A DNA stretch of 64,000 nucleotides, from the NCBI RefSeq assembly GCF_014529625.1, contig NZ_CP076039.1, forward strand, positions 868,001 to 932,000. Direction: 5' to 3'. A model generated the notes under the pieces. The model was not told the DNA's origin and did no database searches. It saw only the letters and a program-made list of their open reading frames with translations. Numbering within the stretch: position 1 is the stretch's first letter; each line of letters starts with the position of its first letter. Shown here piece by piece: positions 32,706 to 41,236 of the stretch. Made by a program: the position numbers and the translations under genes. The stretch is from Candidatus Pelagisphaera phototrophica. GTDB taxonomy: Bacteria; Verrucomicrobiota; Verrucomicrobiia; Opitutales; Opitutaceae.

Positions 32706-33713
32706 ATGGCCCGCCGAATCCATCGTAATCGTTCTCGTCGTGGGAAACCTCGCGTTTACAAGGGGACCTTGTTTATAGCGTTGATGATTCAGTGTGTCCT
32801 GTTGGCAGTGACCGTTTTTGTCATCGTGCTCGACACTCCAGAAAGCGAGCCGCCTCGATTTGAGGGAAAGGCGAGCGTTGCGGTGAAAAAAGAGGACTTT
32901 AAGGAGGCTCAACGGCGAGAACGCTTTATGAAACGGATGAGGCAGTTAGAGCCGATTCAGCGACTATCGGTCGACTCGGTTTTGAACAGTGAACTCCCAC
33001 CGATGCCTGACCTGCCTACAGAGGCGTTTGAACTGGATGGTGAGGATCTTGAGATACTGGAAGATGCGAGCACGATGTTTGAGCAATCAGGCTTGTTGGG
33101 AGGCAGCATGCAGGGGAAAGGAAGTTCATCTGCGGCGTCTTTTTTTGGAGTTCAGGATTCTGGTCGTCGAATCGTGATCGTGGTCAACACGTCTGCATCA
33201 GTTGTGCGAAAAGCACGGAACCACGGAGTATCAATTGAAGCGATACACGAAGAAGTCGTTTCGCTAATTGATAATCTCTACAGTGGCACTCTTTTTGGAA
33301 TCGTGCAATTCAGTCAGGGGTCGCGACGCTTTGCTCCTTACCTGGCTCCGGCGATTAGTCGCAATAAGGAGGCGGCAAGTCACTGGACTAGAAAGGAAAT
33401 GCGGGGGAACCCAAAGGTCGAAAGCGAGCTCCTGCTGGGTCATGAAGGAGGATTAAAATTAGCTGTAGATATGGAGCCAGACTTGATATTTCTCGTTACG
33501 GATGGGGTTCTGAACAAAAGGGTCAGAGTGGATGGCACCTACAAGTATCCTGAGATACCTTACGAGATTTTGATTGGGTCGGTAGAAGCCGATTTACGGC
33601 GCTCGGGAGCCCGAACGCGCATTCATGCGATTGGGTTTGAATTGAACGACAAAGACCGGAGAGGGCTGGAGCGATTGACGCGTCGCTTCGGCGGGACTTT
33701 GAGGGAATTCTGA
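32706..33713 (+). CDS. Membrane-anchored VWA-like protein with degenerate MIDAS
   Basis: This 335-residue protein starts best at ATG 32706, giving a basic N-terminus (ARRIHRNRSRRGKPR) and one membrane helix (TLFIALMIQCVLLAVTVFVI). An acidic linker (PPMPDLPTEAFELDGEDLEI) leads to a von Willebrand A fold from about residue 150: RRIVIVVNTSASVVRKA, FGIVQFSQGSRRFAPY, PDLIFLVTDGVLNKR. The metal-site DxSxS motif reads NTSAS, so the first Asp is missing and metal binding may be weak. VWA proteins usually assemble complexes or bind partners at the envelope. Role unknown; it follows another unknown secreted protein. Confidence 0.7.
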   Translation: MARRIHRNRSRRGKPRVYKGTLFIALMIQCVLLAVTVFVIVLDTPESEPPRFEGKASVAVKKEDFKEAQRRERFMKRMRQLEPIQRLSVDSVLNSELPPMPDLPTEAFELDGEDLEILEDASTMFEQSGLLGGSMQGKGSSSAASFFGVQDSGRRIVIVVNTSASVVRKARNHGVSIEAIHEEVVSLIDNLYSGTLFGIVQFSQGSRRFAPYLAPAISRNKEAASHWTRKEMRGNPKVESELLLGHEGGLKLAVDMEPDLIFLVTDGVLNKRVRVDGTYKYPEIPYEILIGSVEADLRRSGARTRIHAIGFELNDKDRRGLERLTRRFGGTLREF

Positions 33714-33764
33714 GGGCTCTAAGGCTCGATTCAGTAGAGTTTTTGCTAGGTATTGATGCCGGCT

Positions 33765-34379
33765 TTAGTCGATCGCTTGGAGGATCGATTTCCAGAGCTT
33801 CGTCTCTTCAATGTGGCCGTATTGGTCTAGTTTCTGGGCGATCTTCTCTAACGAAGGTTCCTCAACATCGTGATCGGGGTCGCTTTGAAAGTCGGGACGC
33901 GCTTTGCAGGAGAGGGCCCAGCAGGCCCAGGATCGCCATTTTCGCTGTTCGAGTCGCGGTTCGCCGAGGCGGTCGGCGTAGTGCTGGAAGTGGATGCGAG
34001 GGTTTCCCAGGAAAACTCCGGTGGGCGCATTTTGGAGAATGTAGACCAGTGCTTGATACGGAAGCGGCCAGGATTCGAGAATAGGCTCATCCCCTGTTAG
34101 GTCGGCTCCCCATGCCCGATCGAGGCAAAGAATGGCACGAGCGGGAAGTCTCTGCCTCCAGAGGACTTGGCTGTAGTCGAGACAGGTTTTATAGAAATCG
34201 GAGCCGCGGTCACTCGATTTAAAGCGATTGAGGTCCCTCCAATTCATATCTCGGGCTGGCGAAGGAAGATAAGGAATGTTGGAAATATCAGGGAGGTCGG
34301 GCATATGGATGGATGCGGGAAAGCGTCTCAGGCGAAACTCTTGCGGAGCTGAGAAAAAATGATTCGAAGAAAGGCGCAA
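33765..34379 (-). CDS. Conserved-looking protein of unknown function
   Basis: This frame of up to 204 codons reads as a real protein with many Trp residues: MNWRDLNRFKSSDRGSDFYK, CLDYSQVLWRQRLPARAILC, LQNAPTGVFLGNPRIHFQHY and KWRSWACWALSCKARP. It is predicted soluble with no signal peptide. ATG 34379 starts the longest form; ATG 34304 (PDLPDISNIPYLPSP) is a good alternative. I recall similar short unnamed proteins in verrucomicrobia, but not a function. It is convergent with the VWA-like gene and divergent from purF. Confidence 0.7.
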   Translation of the reverse strand: MRLSSNHFFSAPQEFRLRRFPASIHMPDLPDISNIPYLPSPARDMNWRDLNRFKSSDRGSDFYKTCLDYSQVLWRQRLPARAILCLDRAWGADLTGDEPILESWPLPYQALVYILQNAPTGVFLGNPRIHFQHYADRLGEPRLEQRKWRSWACWALSCKARPDFQSDPDHDVEEPSLEKIAQKLDQYGHIEETKLWKSILQAID

Positions 34380-34692
34380 TGATTTGTTGCAACACGGGTA
34401 GATTTTCGCGTAGGAGATGGCCCTAAGTTTTTACACACCCATTAGAGCGACAAAGTGAACCTTTTCTTCCCCGAAGCTAGCCTCTGTTATCGACCGACTG
34501 CCGTAATCCCGAAAGGGAGAGAGGCCTACTTTAAGCGCGGGCAGCACTCGAGATGCGTTGTTGGGACTGATGGAAAGGAAGCCGCCAGATGACTGAGGCG
34601 GTTTGCCTGTTTTTGGAGGAGATTAATCGCCATACGTGGTGTGGCTGTAGAGCCGATTTCGGTAGTTAGGGATTTTTAGCGAGAACTTTTAG
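34380..34692. other. 313-base leader/intergenic region before purF
   Basis: No gene is seen. Two tight hairpins stand out: TCCC-GAAA-GGGA (34507-34518, a stable GNRA tetraloop) and GCCGCC-N10-GGCGGT (34581-34602) followed by a broken T-run. They might form a structured purF leader (attenuator or unknown riboswitch), but I could not match the purine, ZTP, PRPP/ykkC or cobalamin consensus. The sequence also contains the promoters of the divergent genes. Confidence 0.35.
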
Positions 34693-36609
34693 ATGAGCGA
34701 GCTGATCAAACACGAATGCGGAGTGGCCCAAGTGCGGCTGAAAAAACCATTGGAATACTTCGCCGAGAAATACGGCACTCCGCTTTATGGCTACTACAAG
34801 CTTTTCCTTCTGATGGAGAAACAGCGTAATCGCGGCCAAGACGGGGCTGGAGTGGCGGCTATCAAGTTCGACATGCCAGCGGGCGAGCCGTACATGTTTC
34901 GCGAACGAAGCGTGAAAACCAATGCATTGGACCGGATCTTTAAAGATACTCTCAAGCAGTACGAGAAGCTTCAGCGAAATGGTGACATTCTTCCTGACTA
35001 CGTTCCTTCGATAAAATCCAAGTACGACTTTTGCGCAGAGTATTACATGGGGCATTTGAGGTATGGGACCTCTGGGGGCTATTCGCTGAGTGTGTGCCAT
35101 CCGTTCTTTCGCCGAAGCAGCTGGCCGACGAAAAACCTGATGTTGGCGGGCAACTTCAACATGACCAATACGAAGGAGCTTAACGAGAGCTTGATTGCGA
35201 TGGGTCAGCATCCGATTTTCGCAACGGATACACAGGCATTGCTAGAGAAAGTGGGATACCACCTCGATGAAGCGCACGACAATCTTTATCGCTATCTGCG
35301 AGATGAAGGGCACGATGCGCGTGAAATCTCGGAGCGAATTTTGGGGGAGATCGATTTGGTCAAAGTTTTCTGCAAGGCGTCCAAGTCATGGGATGGTGGT
35401 TACGCCCTCATCGGAGCGATAGGCAACGGCGACAATTTCATCCTGAGAGACCCTTTGGGAATTCGGCCTGTTTTCTATTTTGAAGACGACGAGGTGTTTG
35501 CGTCCGCCTCGGAACGAGCGCCGCTCATGACGATTTTCAACAAGCAGATTGAAGATATCGAAGAGGTTCCGCCGGGTCACATCATCGTTGTAAAGCGTAG
35601 CGGTGAGCTAATAAACGAGCAGTTTAAAGAGCCAAATCCAGAGCGCAAACAATGTTCTTTTGAGAGGATCTATTTCTCCAGAGGGAATGACGCGGATATC
35701 TACAAAGAGCGCAAAGCCCTAGGAGCGCAGCTTTCGGAGCAGGTTTTAAAGGAGGTCGGGCATGACCTTGAGAATACGGTGGTCAGCTTTATTCCCAACA
35801 CATCGGAGATAGGCTATTTCGGCTTTCTGGAAAAGCTTCGGGTGGATCGGCGTAATCAAGTAAAAGACGCAATTCTCGACGCCCAGGAAAAAGGCGAGTT
35901 GAGCGAGGAGCTCCTCGACGACCTGATCATGAAGAACTGGCCTCGGGGTGAAAAGATCGCGCACAAGGACCAGAAGCTGAGAACGTTTATATCCACTGAG
36001 AATTCCCGAAATGAAATGGCAACCCACGTCTATGATGTGACTTATGGGATTGTACAGAAGACAGATAATCTAGTTTGTATCGATGACTCTATCGTTCGTG
36101 GAACGACTTTGCGGAAGTCGATCTTAAAAATATTGAGTAGCCTGAATCCCAAAAAGATTATCATTGCATCAACCGCTCCTCAAATACGGTATCCAGATTG
36201 TTATGGCATTGACATGTCGGAGCTTGGTAAGTTTATTGCCTTTGAAGCGGCGATTGCCCTGCTGCGCGAGGTGGGCAAACGCGATATGCTTTTAGAAGTT
36301 TACCGCAAGTGCATCGATTGTCTGAACTCTGAAGAGTCCTGTCGAATCAACTACGTCAAGGAAATCTATGCTCCGTTTACTGCAGAGCAGATTTCAAAAA
36401 AAATCGCTGAAATCGTCTATCCTCAAGACCGCGGGTGGAGCGGTGAGGTTTCAGTCGTCTATCAATCGATTGAAGGACTGCGAAAAGCCCTGCCTGATCA
36501 TAGAGGAGACTGGTATTTTACAGGAGACTATCCGACGCAAGGGGGCTACCGAGTTGTCAATCAGGCGTTCGTGAACTATTACAAGAAATCAACCGGAAGA
36601 AGCTACTGA
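34693..36609 (+). CDS. purF: Amidophosphoribosyltransferase, long form
   Basis: This 638-residue enzyme makes phosphoribosylamine from PRPP and glutamine, the first step of purine synthesis. The N-terminal glutaminase has its nucleophile Cys at position 9 (HECGVAQ), GQDGAGVA, MGHLRYGTSGG and GNFNMTN. The PRPP-binding P-loop reads VCIDDSIVRGTT. It is longer than the E. coli enzyme (505 aa), with insertions around FEDDEVFASASERAPLM and a C-terminal extension ending YYKKSTGRSY; the long version is known from Bacteroidetes and PVC bacteria. A conversion of the N-terminal eight residues to expose Cys is expected. purM follows after 85 bp. Confidence 0.93.
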   Translation: MSELIKHECGVAQVRLKKPLEYFAEKYGTPLYGYYKLFLLMEKQRNRGQDGAGVAAIKFDMPAGEPYMFRERSVKTNALDRIFKDTLKQYEKLQRNGDILPDYVPSIKSKYDFCAEYYMGHLRYGTSGGYSLSVCHPFFRRSSWPTKNLMLAGNFNMTNTKELNESLIAMGQHPIFATDTQALLEKVGYHLDEAHDNLYRYLRDEGHDAREISERILGEIDLVKVFCKASKSWDGGYALIGAIGNGDNFILRDPLGIRPVFYFEDDEVFASASERAPLMTIFNKQIEDIEEVPPGHIIVVKRSGELINEQFKEPNPERKQCSFERIYFSRGNDADIYKERKALGAQLSEQVLKEVGHDLENTVVSFIPNTSEIGYFGFLEKLRVDRRNQVKDAILDAQEKGELSEELLDDLIMKNWPRGEKIAHKDQKLRTFISTENSRNEMATHVYDVTYGIVQKTDNLVCIDDSIVRGTTLRKSILKILSSLNPKKIIIASTAPQIRYPDCYGIDMSELGKFIAFEAAIALLREVGKRDMLLEVYRKCIDCLNSEESCRINYVKEIYAPFTAEQISKKIAEIVYPQDRGWSGEVSVVYQSIEGLRKALPDHRGDWYFTGDYPTQGGYRVVNQAFVNYYKKSTGRSY

Positions 36610-36694
36610 CTTTAACTCAAGAATAAGGAAGGCAGAATTAAAAATTTCTTCTTTGAAATTTTCACTTTTATTTCCTCGATCCTACTTTAATCAA

Positions 36695-37777
36695 ATGCCA
36701 TCAAAAAAGAAAACGAAAGCGTACGCTCAAGCGGGTGTGAATATCGATCTGGGTGATCGCATGAAAGGAGATTTGAAAGAGTCTCTCAAAGGAGCCTCCC
36801 GTCCAGAAGTTATGGGAGCGGTCGGAGGTTTTGGCGGATTGTTTGATCTGTCTAAAACGAAATGCAAGGAGCCCGTTTTGGTTAGCAGTATTGATGGAGT
36901 GGGTACTAAGCTAAAACTGGCATTCGACTCGGGGCAGCACAAAAGCGTGGGTATGGATATTGTGAATCACTGTATCGACGATATCACGGTGATTGGTGCG
37001 GAACCTTTGTTTTTTCTGGACTATCTTGGTTTAGGGAAACTTGAACCGAAGGTTTTCAAACAGCTGATTTCTGGGATGAAGGAAGCTTGTGCCGCGGCAA
37101 ATTGCGCCCTTATCGGTGGGGAGACTGCTCAGTTACCCGGATTCTATCAGCCGGGTGAGTATGATATCGCTGGTGTGATCGTCGGCATTGCCGAGAAAAA
37201 GAAAATGCTTTCCGGATCTACGATCCGACCTGGAGATGTGGTGATTGGGCTCCCTTCCAATGGATTGCACACGAATGGATACACATTGGCTCGAAAAGTC
37301 GTTTTCGAAAAGGCGAAGCTAAAGGGTTCAGATCTGGTTCCGGGAACGCGGCAAAGCGTGTTCAAGGCACTTCAAGCTCCTCACACCAATTACGCGCCGC
37401 TAGTGCAGTCGCTTCTGAAGGCGTTCAATACAGGCCGTTCGTCAGCCTTCCGGAAGGGAAATGCGATCTTCGGCATCGCCCACATTACCGGTGGAGGCTT
37501 CTGCGGAAACATTCCTCGCATTCTGCACAGCAAGGTAGACATAGAAATAGACACGAATTCTTGGAAGCCGCTTCCGATATTCAAATTGATTGGCGAGAAG
37601 GGGAAGATTGACTTCGACGAAATGTACGAGGTCTTCAACATGGGGATGGGAATGACGCTTTGTGTAGATGCATCTCAGGCAGATTCAGTTCTCGCTGCTT
37701 GCCATAAATTCGGCTGCAAAGCCGTTGCTATCGGAAAGGCAGTCAAAGGAGAGGGTAAGGTTTCGCTGAAGCGATAG
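36695..37777 (+). CDS. purM: Phosphoribosylformylglycinamidine cyclo-ligase (AIR synthetase)
   Basis: This 360-residue ATP-dependent enzyme closes FGAM to AIR in purine synthesis. Start is ATG 36695 (PSKKKTKAYAQAGVNIDLG); an upstream ATG at 36653 adds 14 residues without family support. Hallmarks are YAQAGVNID, VSSIDGVGTKLKLA, NHCIDDITVIGAEPLFFLDY, LIGGETAQLPGFY and LPSNGLHTNGYTLAR, plus HITGGGFCGNIPRI. It lies 85 bp after purF on the same strand, so a purFM unit is likely. Length is slightly above that of E. coli PurM (345). Confidence 0.95.
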   Translation: MPSKKKTKAYAQAGVNIDLGDRMKGDLKESLKGASRPEVMGAVGGFGGLFDLSKTKCKEPVLVSSIDGVGTKLKLAFDSGQHKSVGMDIVNHCIDDITVIGAEPLFFLDYLGLGKLEPKVFKQLISGMKEACAAANCALIGGETAQLPGFYQPGEYDIAGVIVGIAEKKKMLSGSTIRPGDVVIGLPSNGLHTNGYTLARKVVFEKAKLKGSDLVPGTRQSVFKALQAPHTNYAPLVQSLLKAFNTGRSSAFRKGNAIFGIAHITGGGFCGNIPRILHSKVDIEIDTNSWKPLPIFKLIGEKGKIDFDEMYEVFNMGMGMTLCVDASQADSVLAACHKFGCKAVAIGKAVKGEGKVSLKR

Positions 37778-37801
37778 CTTGGATATCGTTTTTAGTTACA
37801 A

Positions 37802-38389
37802 ATGATAAGAGCTTCACTGGGCCTTTGCTTCATCTGGATTGTTGTATCTTCAGGTTTCGGTGCCAGCGAGCGCGTCGCGGGCGCGGGACTGATTGAAGCG
37901 TCCGGTTCCGTGGAGGAGGTTCTTATGGATCTCGCCAAACTTCCGCTTGAAAAGAACGAGATCGAGTGGTTTATCCGTGGTTCCGAGACGGTTTTAATTT
38001 GGGCCGAAGATAATGTTGAGCTTTGGCTGAAGGCGGACGAGTCGGATGCCCCCCTTTTAGTCATTCGGTCTTTTCCTGTTTGGGAAGAGGTAGACTCGGC
38101 GGCTTCAGAACTGATTGCTACGCTCGCCAAATTACTTTTTCTGAGCGAGTTTATGCGGGAGCCCGATCAGCTCAAAGGACTAAAGAACGAAATTGCCCAA
38201 ATGAAGCAGGCGGTTGATACGGGGCGGCTGTCTGGCCATGTGGAAGAAATGGCTCATCGTGAGATCGCGAAGAAGCAACAATTTATTGACATACTCGAGG
38301 CTGTGGGAACTAGAAACCTAAAGCTTTACATGGCTAACCAGGAGCGCATTGATGCTATTTTAGACCGCTTTGGTCAAATAGGCGAATAG
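37802..38389 (+). CDS. Secreted protein of unknown function
   Basis: This 195-residue protein has a signal peptide (IRASLGLCFIWIVVSSGFGA) and a mature part rich in Glu/Leu/Ala with helical, partly coiled-coil character in its C-terminal half (KNEIAQMKQAVDTGRLSG, AHREIAKKQQFIDILEAVG). It starts 24 bp after purM and may be on the same transcript. I recognise no family. Confidence 0.7.
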   Translation: MIRASLGLCFIWIVVSSGFGASERVAGAGLIEASGSVEEVLMDLAKLPLEKNEIEWFIRGSETVLIWAEDNVELWLKADESDAPLLVIRSFPVWEEVDSAASELIATLAKLLFLSEFMREPDQLKGLKNEIAQMKQAVDTGRLSGHVEEMAHREIAKKQQFIDILEAVGTRNLKLYMANQERIDAILDRFGQIGE

Positions 38390-38419
38390 CCAACATTTAA
38401 CTTAGATTCAATCGAAGCC

Positions 38420-38722
38420 ATGCTTGTTCACACTGTTTTATTCAAATTCACTCCCGAATCTTCCGATGCCCAGATCGAGGCATGCGCTGATGACGCTCGC
38501 AACCTTCTTGCGAAAATAGAGGCCGTCCACTCGCTTTACATTGGCGCTCCAGCGGATACTGAAGTGAGACCCGTGAGTGTTCGCGATTATGGTTTGATGT
38601 TGACCGTCCTTTTCGAGTCGATTGCCGATCACGACGTTTACCAAACACATCCTTTGCACGACGAATTCATCGCCAATAACAAGGATAGCTGGTCGAGGGT
38701 AGCAGTGCACGACGCGGAGTAG
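38420..38722 (+). CDS. Dabb (stress-responsive A/B barrel) protein
   Basis: This 100-residue Dabb-family protein forms a dimeric ferredoxin-like barrel. Visible hallmarks are the N-terminal VHTVLFKFTPESSDAQIE, a central YDYGL-like strand (VRDYGLMLTVLFES) and the C-terminal YQTHPLHDEFI with its conserved His. Family members are small cytoplasmic proteins; some are enzymes, many have no known role. It lies 30 bp after the unknown secreted protein. Confidence 0.85.
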   Translation: MLVHTVLFKFTPESSDAQIEACADDARNLLAKIEAVHSLYIGAPADTEVRPVSVRDYGLMLTVLFESIADHDVYQTHPLHDEFIANNKDSWSRVAVHDAE

Positions 38723-38853
38723 TCTAGACAGCTGCCAAGACGGACTGCCGTATTTGTCATCCCGTTACGTCAAAGCTAAAAAAGGTCCTTTGTGACAAGA
38801 CTTTGAATCCTCCTTTCTTGACAGACTGAAGTTGAGAGTTAGAAGGTGGGCTC

Positions 38854-39471
38854 ATGGAAGTTGCCCTAACAGAACCTGTGCTCGTTCTTAATCGGTTATG
38901 GCAAGCCGTGAATGTGATCGCCGCAAAGCGAGCCTTTTCTTTACTCGCTTCGGGTCACGCAAGTGTTGTTTACGAGGAAAACGAGGATTTTCAAATCTTT
39001 GACATGATGGATTGGGTCGACTTTTCCCAATACAACCAGCCCGTTTCCGAGATGAAAATCGTTCACACGGTGCGATATTCGATCCGGGTGCCCAAGATCA
39101 TTCTGCTTTCGATTTTTGACAAAGTTCCCAAGAAAGAGCTGAAATTGACCCGGAAGAACGTCTTCGAGCGGGACAAGTATCAATGCCAGTATTGTGGCAA
39201 AAGGCTACCTTCGGAGGAGCTAAACCTAGACCATGTGATCCCACGGCATTATGGAGGGAAAACGACTTGGGAGAACATCGTCTGCTCCTGCGTGAAATGC
39301 AATTCGAGAAAGGCGAATCGTTTGCCCCATGAAGCGAGTATGCGTCTCACTCGGAAACCTTCCAAGCCGCAGTGGCGTCCGGTGATTAGCATAGCGGCTC
39401 GAGGTAGGAAGCACGATGAGTGGAAGCATTTTATCGACGTCGCTTACTGGAACGTTGAGCTTGAAAGCTAG
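38854..39471 (+). CDS. HNH endonuclease
   Basis: This 205-residue protein has a C-terminal HNH nuclease/zinc module: ERDKYQCQYCGKRLPSEELN, then LDHVIPRHYGG and NIVCSCVKCNSRKANRL, giving the four zinc Cys and the catalytic His. The N-terminal half (PVLVLNRLWQAVNVIAAKRA) is the family's usual extension. Such stand-alone HNH proteins are common chromosomal genes in many phyla, and no intron, phage or restriction neighbours are seen here. A good AAGGTGG lies just upstream of ATG 38854. Role not established. Confidence 0.88.
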   Translation: MEVALTEPVLVLNRLWQAVNVIAAKRAFSLLASGHASVVYEENEDFQIFDMMDWVDFSQYNQPVSEMKIVHTVRYSIRVPKIILLSIFDKVPKKELKLTRKNVFERDKYQCQYCGKRLPSEELNLDHVIPRHYGGKTTWENIVCSCVKCNSRKANRLPHEASMRLTRKPSKPQWRPVISIAARGRKHDEWKHFIDVAYWNVELES

Positions 39472-39495
39472 AATCGGAACAGCAGCGTCGGCCCT

Positions 39496-41220
39496 TCATT
39501 GAGCCAGAGGCATCTCGATTCGGAGGGTCGTGCCGAGGCTGCTTGAGTTGGCTACCGAGATGTCACCGTGGTGCGTCCTCATTATTCGTTTTACGATGGA
39601 AAGGCCTAACCCGGTCCCTTCTGGTTTATCCGTCAGAAACGATTCGAAAATTTTCTCCTGAATATTTTCCGGTATGCCAGAACCTGTATCGGTAAAGTAA
39701 ACGGCGATTCGTTCCTCTTCGGGACTTTCTTCGACAATCGAGTAAATCGTGAGGGTTCCCCCATCAGGCATCGCTTCGGCGGCATTGATTATGAGATTGA
39801 GAAATACTTGCTGCAACTGGCCTTTGCTCGCGTTGACCATGATGGGAGCGTTGGTCTTTTTATGATTCAACACGATTCGATGCTGTTGCATTTTCAGGCG
39901 TACAAGGAGAAGCGTATCCTGAATAAGCTCGTCGATCGACCAAACCGTGTGCAGATCCTCGGGAGCCTTTCCAAACGACAGGACTTTGGACACGATCTCC
40001 TCGAGCTGGTTGATTTTTTCGATGATGATTTGCGTGTCTTTGTTCCGAGGGTCGGCTTCGTCGTATTGGAGCCCAAGCGAGCCAAAGAGCAGCTTGATGA
40101 CCGTAAGGGGATTGCGAATTTCATGGGCAATTTCGGCAGAGAGAAGACCTAGAGTGGTTAGCCGTTCGCTTTTTCGCAGCAGATCCTCGCTATTAAAGAC
40201 TCTGGCGTACAGGTTGGCGTTTTGGGCGGCGGCGGCGGATAGCGAGGCGAACGCTTGCAGCAGGCGTTTTTCGTCATTGGGAAACCGATGCCGCGTGCGG
40301 GTGAAAATGTTGATAATTCCAATGACGCGATCTTCGTAGATCATTGGTGTTGAAAGGCAGGATACAACATCGTCTCTTTGGGGAGCGTCTTTTAAATCCA
40401 AATAGTCTGGAGTAGTAATATTAGGAAATTCTACCTGCCGTTTAGTTCGAATAGCCGCTGCGTTCATGCTCTCCTCGAGGCGAAGCGTCTCGACTTTTGA
40501 GAGAAACTCCTGATAGGGGGGCTTGATCGCTTGCATGGTGACTTGCTCCTTGGTTTCGTCGTATAATTGAAGCGTGACCATGCGAGACTTTGTTAAATCA
40601 AGAGCGGCCTCGGTGATGCTCTCCCAGAGGCCCTGTAGCTCGAGATTGGATACTACTTTCTGACCGACGCTTATGAGCGCTTTAAGCTGGTCAGACTGGG
40701 TGATCAGCTGTCTTTGTTTCCAGACACTCTGTAGAGATGTGATGGATTCATCTGCCACCGCCTCTAGCCGTTTCAGATCGCGGGCGGTGAAATTTGCTAC
40801 CTTGTCAGAATCTACGTCGATGACCCCTGCGATCTGCCCTTCCGAAAAGAGAGGGACGGCCATTTTACTCCTGATGCCGTCGATTAGTTTTACATATCGC
40901 GAGTCTTGTTCTACATCGTTAGATATTGTGGCGACCCCATTGAAAGCGACCCTGCCAGTGATGCCCTTGCCAATGTGAAGCGAAAGATCCTTTGTGTCAG
41001 TTGGGTAACCCAGCGCGTATTCGATTTCCAGTAAACCAGAGTTCGGACTAATTAATGAGATCGAAGCGGATTTGGGCTGGAAGAGAATTTGTATCTCTTC
41101 AATGATTCGTTTGAAAGCGTCTCGAATATTAAAGGCAGAGCTCCCGATCTGGCTGATCCGATAGAGTGCTAGTAGCAGGTTCGGATCTTCAATCGGACTG
41201 TTGTTGGAATCGTCGAGCAT
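39496..41220 (-). CDS. Sensor histidine kinase with two GAF domains
   Basis: This 574-residue soluble kinase has GAF domain 1 (about 15-165, FQPKSASISLISPNSGLLEI, HIGKGITGRVAFNG), GAF domain 2 (about 190-345), a HisKA dimerisation/phosphorylation helix (LLSAEIAHEIRNPLTVIKLL, phospho-His about 370) and a HATPase domain with N-box FLNLIINAAEAMPDGG and G-boxes TDTGSGIPENI and GTGLGLSIVKRI. No membrane segment or signal peptide, so it senses an internal or diffusible signal through the GAFs. No response regulator is adjacent; a lone receiver gene at 50.5 kb is a possible partner. It sits 16 bp downstream of mnmA. Confidence 0.9.
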   Translation of the reverse strand: MLDDSNNSPIEDPNLLLALYRISQIGSSAFNIRDAFKRIIEEIQILFQPKSASISLISPNSGLLEIEYALGYPTDTKDLSLHIGKGITGRVAFNGVATISNDVEQDSRYVKLIDGIRSKMAVPLFSEGQIAGVIDVDSDKVANFTARDLKRLEAVADESITSLQSVWKQRQLITQSDQLKALISVGQKVVSNLELQGLWESITEAALDLTKSRMVTLQLYDETKEQVTMQAIKPPYQEFLSKVETLRLEESMNAAAIRTKRQVEFPNITTPDYLDLKDAPQRDDVVSCLSTPMIYEDRVIGIINIFTRTRHRFPNDEKRLLQAFASLSAAAAQNANLYARVFNSEDLLRKSERLTTLGLLSAEIAHEIRNPLTVIKLLFGSLGLQYDEADPRNKDTQIIIEKINQLEEIVSKVLSFGKAPEDLHTVWSIDELIQDTLLLVRLKMQQHRIVLNHKKTNAPIMVNASKGQLQQVFLNLIINAAEAMPDGGTLTIYSIVEESPEEERIAVYFTDTGSGIPENIQEKIFESFLTDKPEGTGLGLSIVKRIMRTHHGDISVANSSSLGTTLRIEMPLAQ

Positions 41221-41236
41221 AAAGGTTTGTCACTTT

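Noticed and set aside
34430-34690. Possible cobalamin, purine, ZTP or ykkC/PRPP riboswitch before purF
   Set aside because: I compared the hairpins and conserved words of these classes on both strands and none fits; only an unspecific structured-leader note is kept.
38854-39471. HNH gene as sign of a homing or defence element
   Set aside because: No intron, inverted repeats, methylase or phage genes around it; such stand-alone HNH genes are common in chromosomes.
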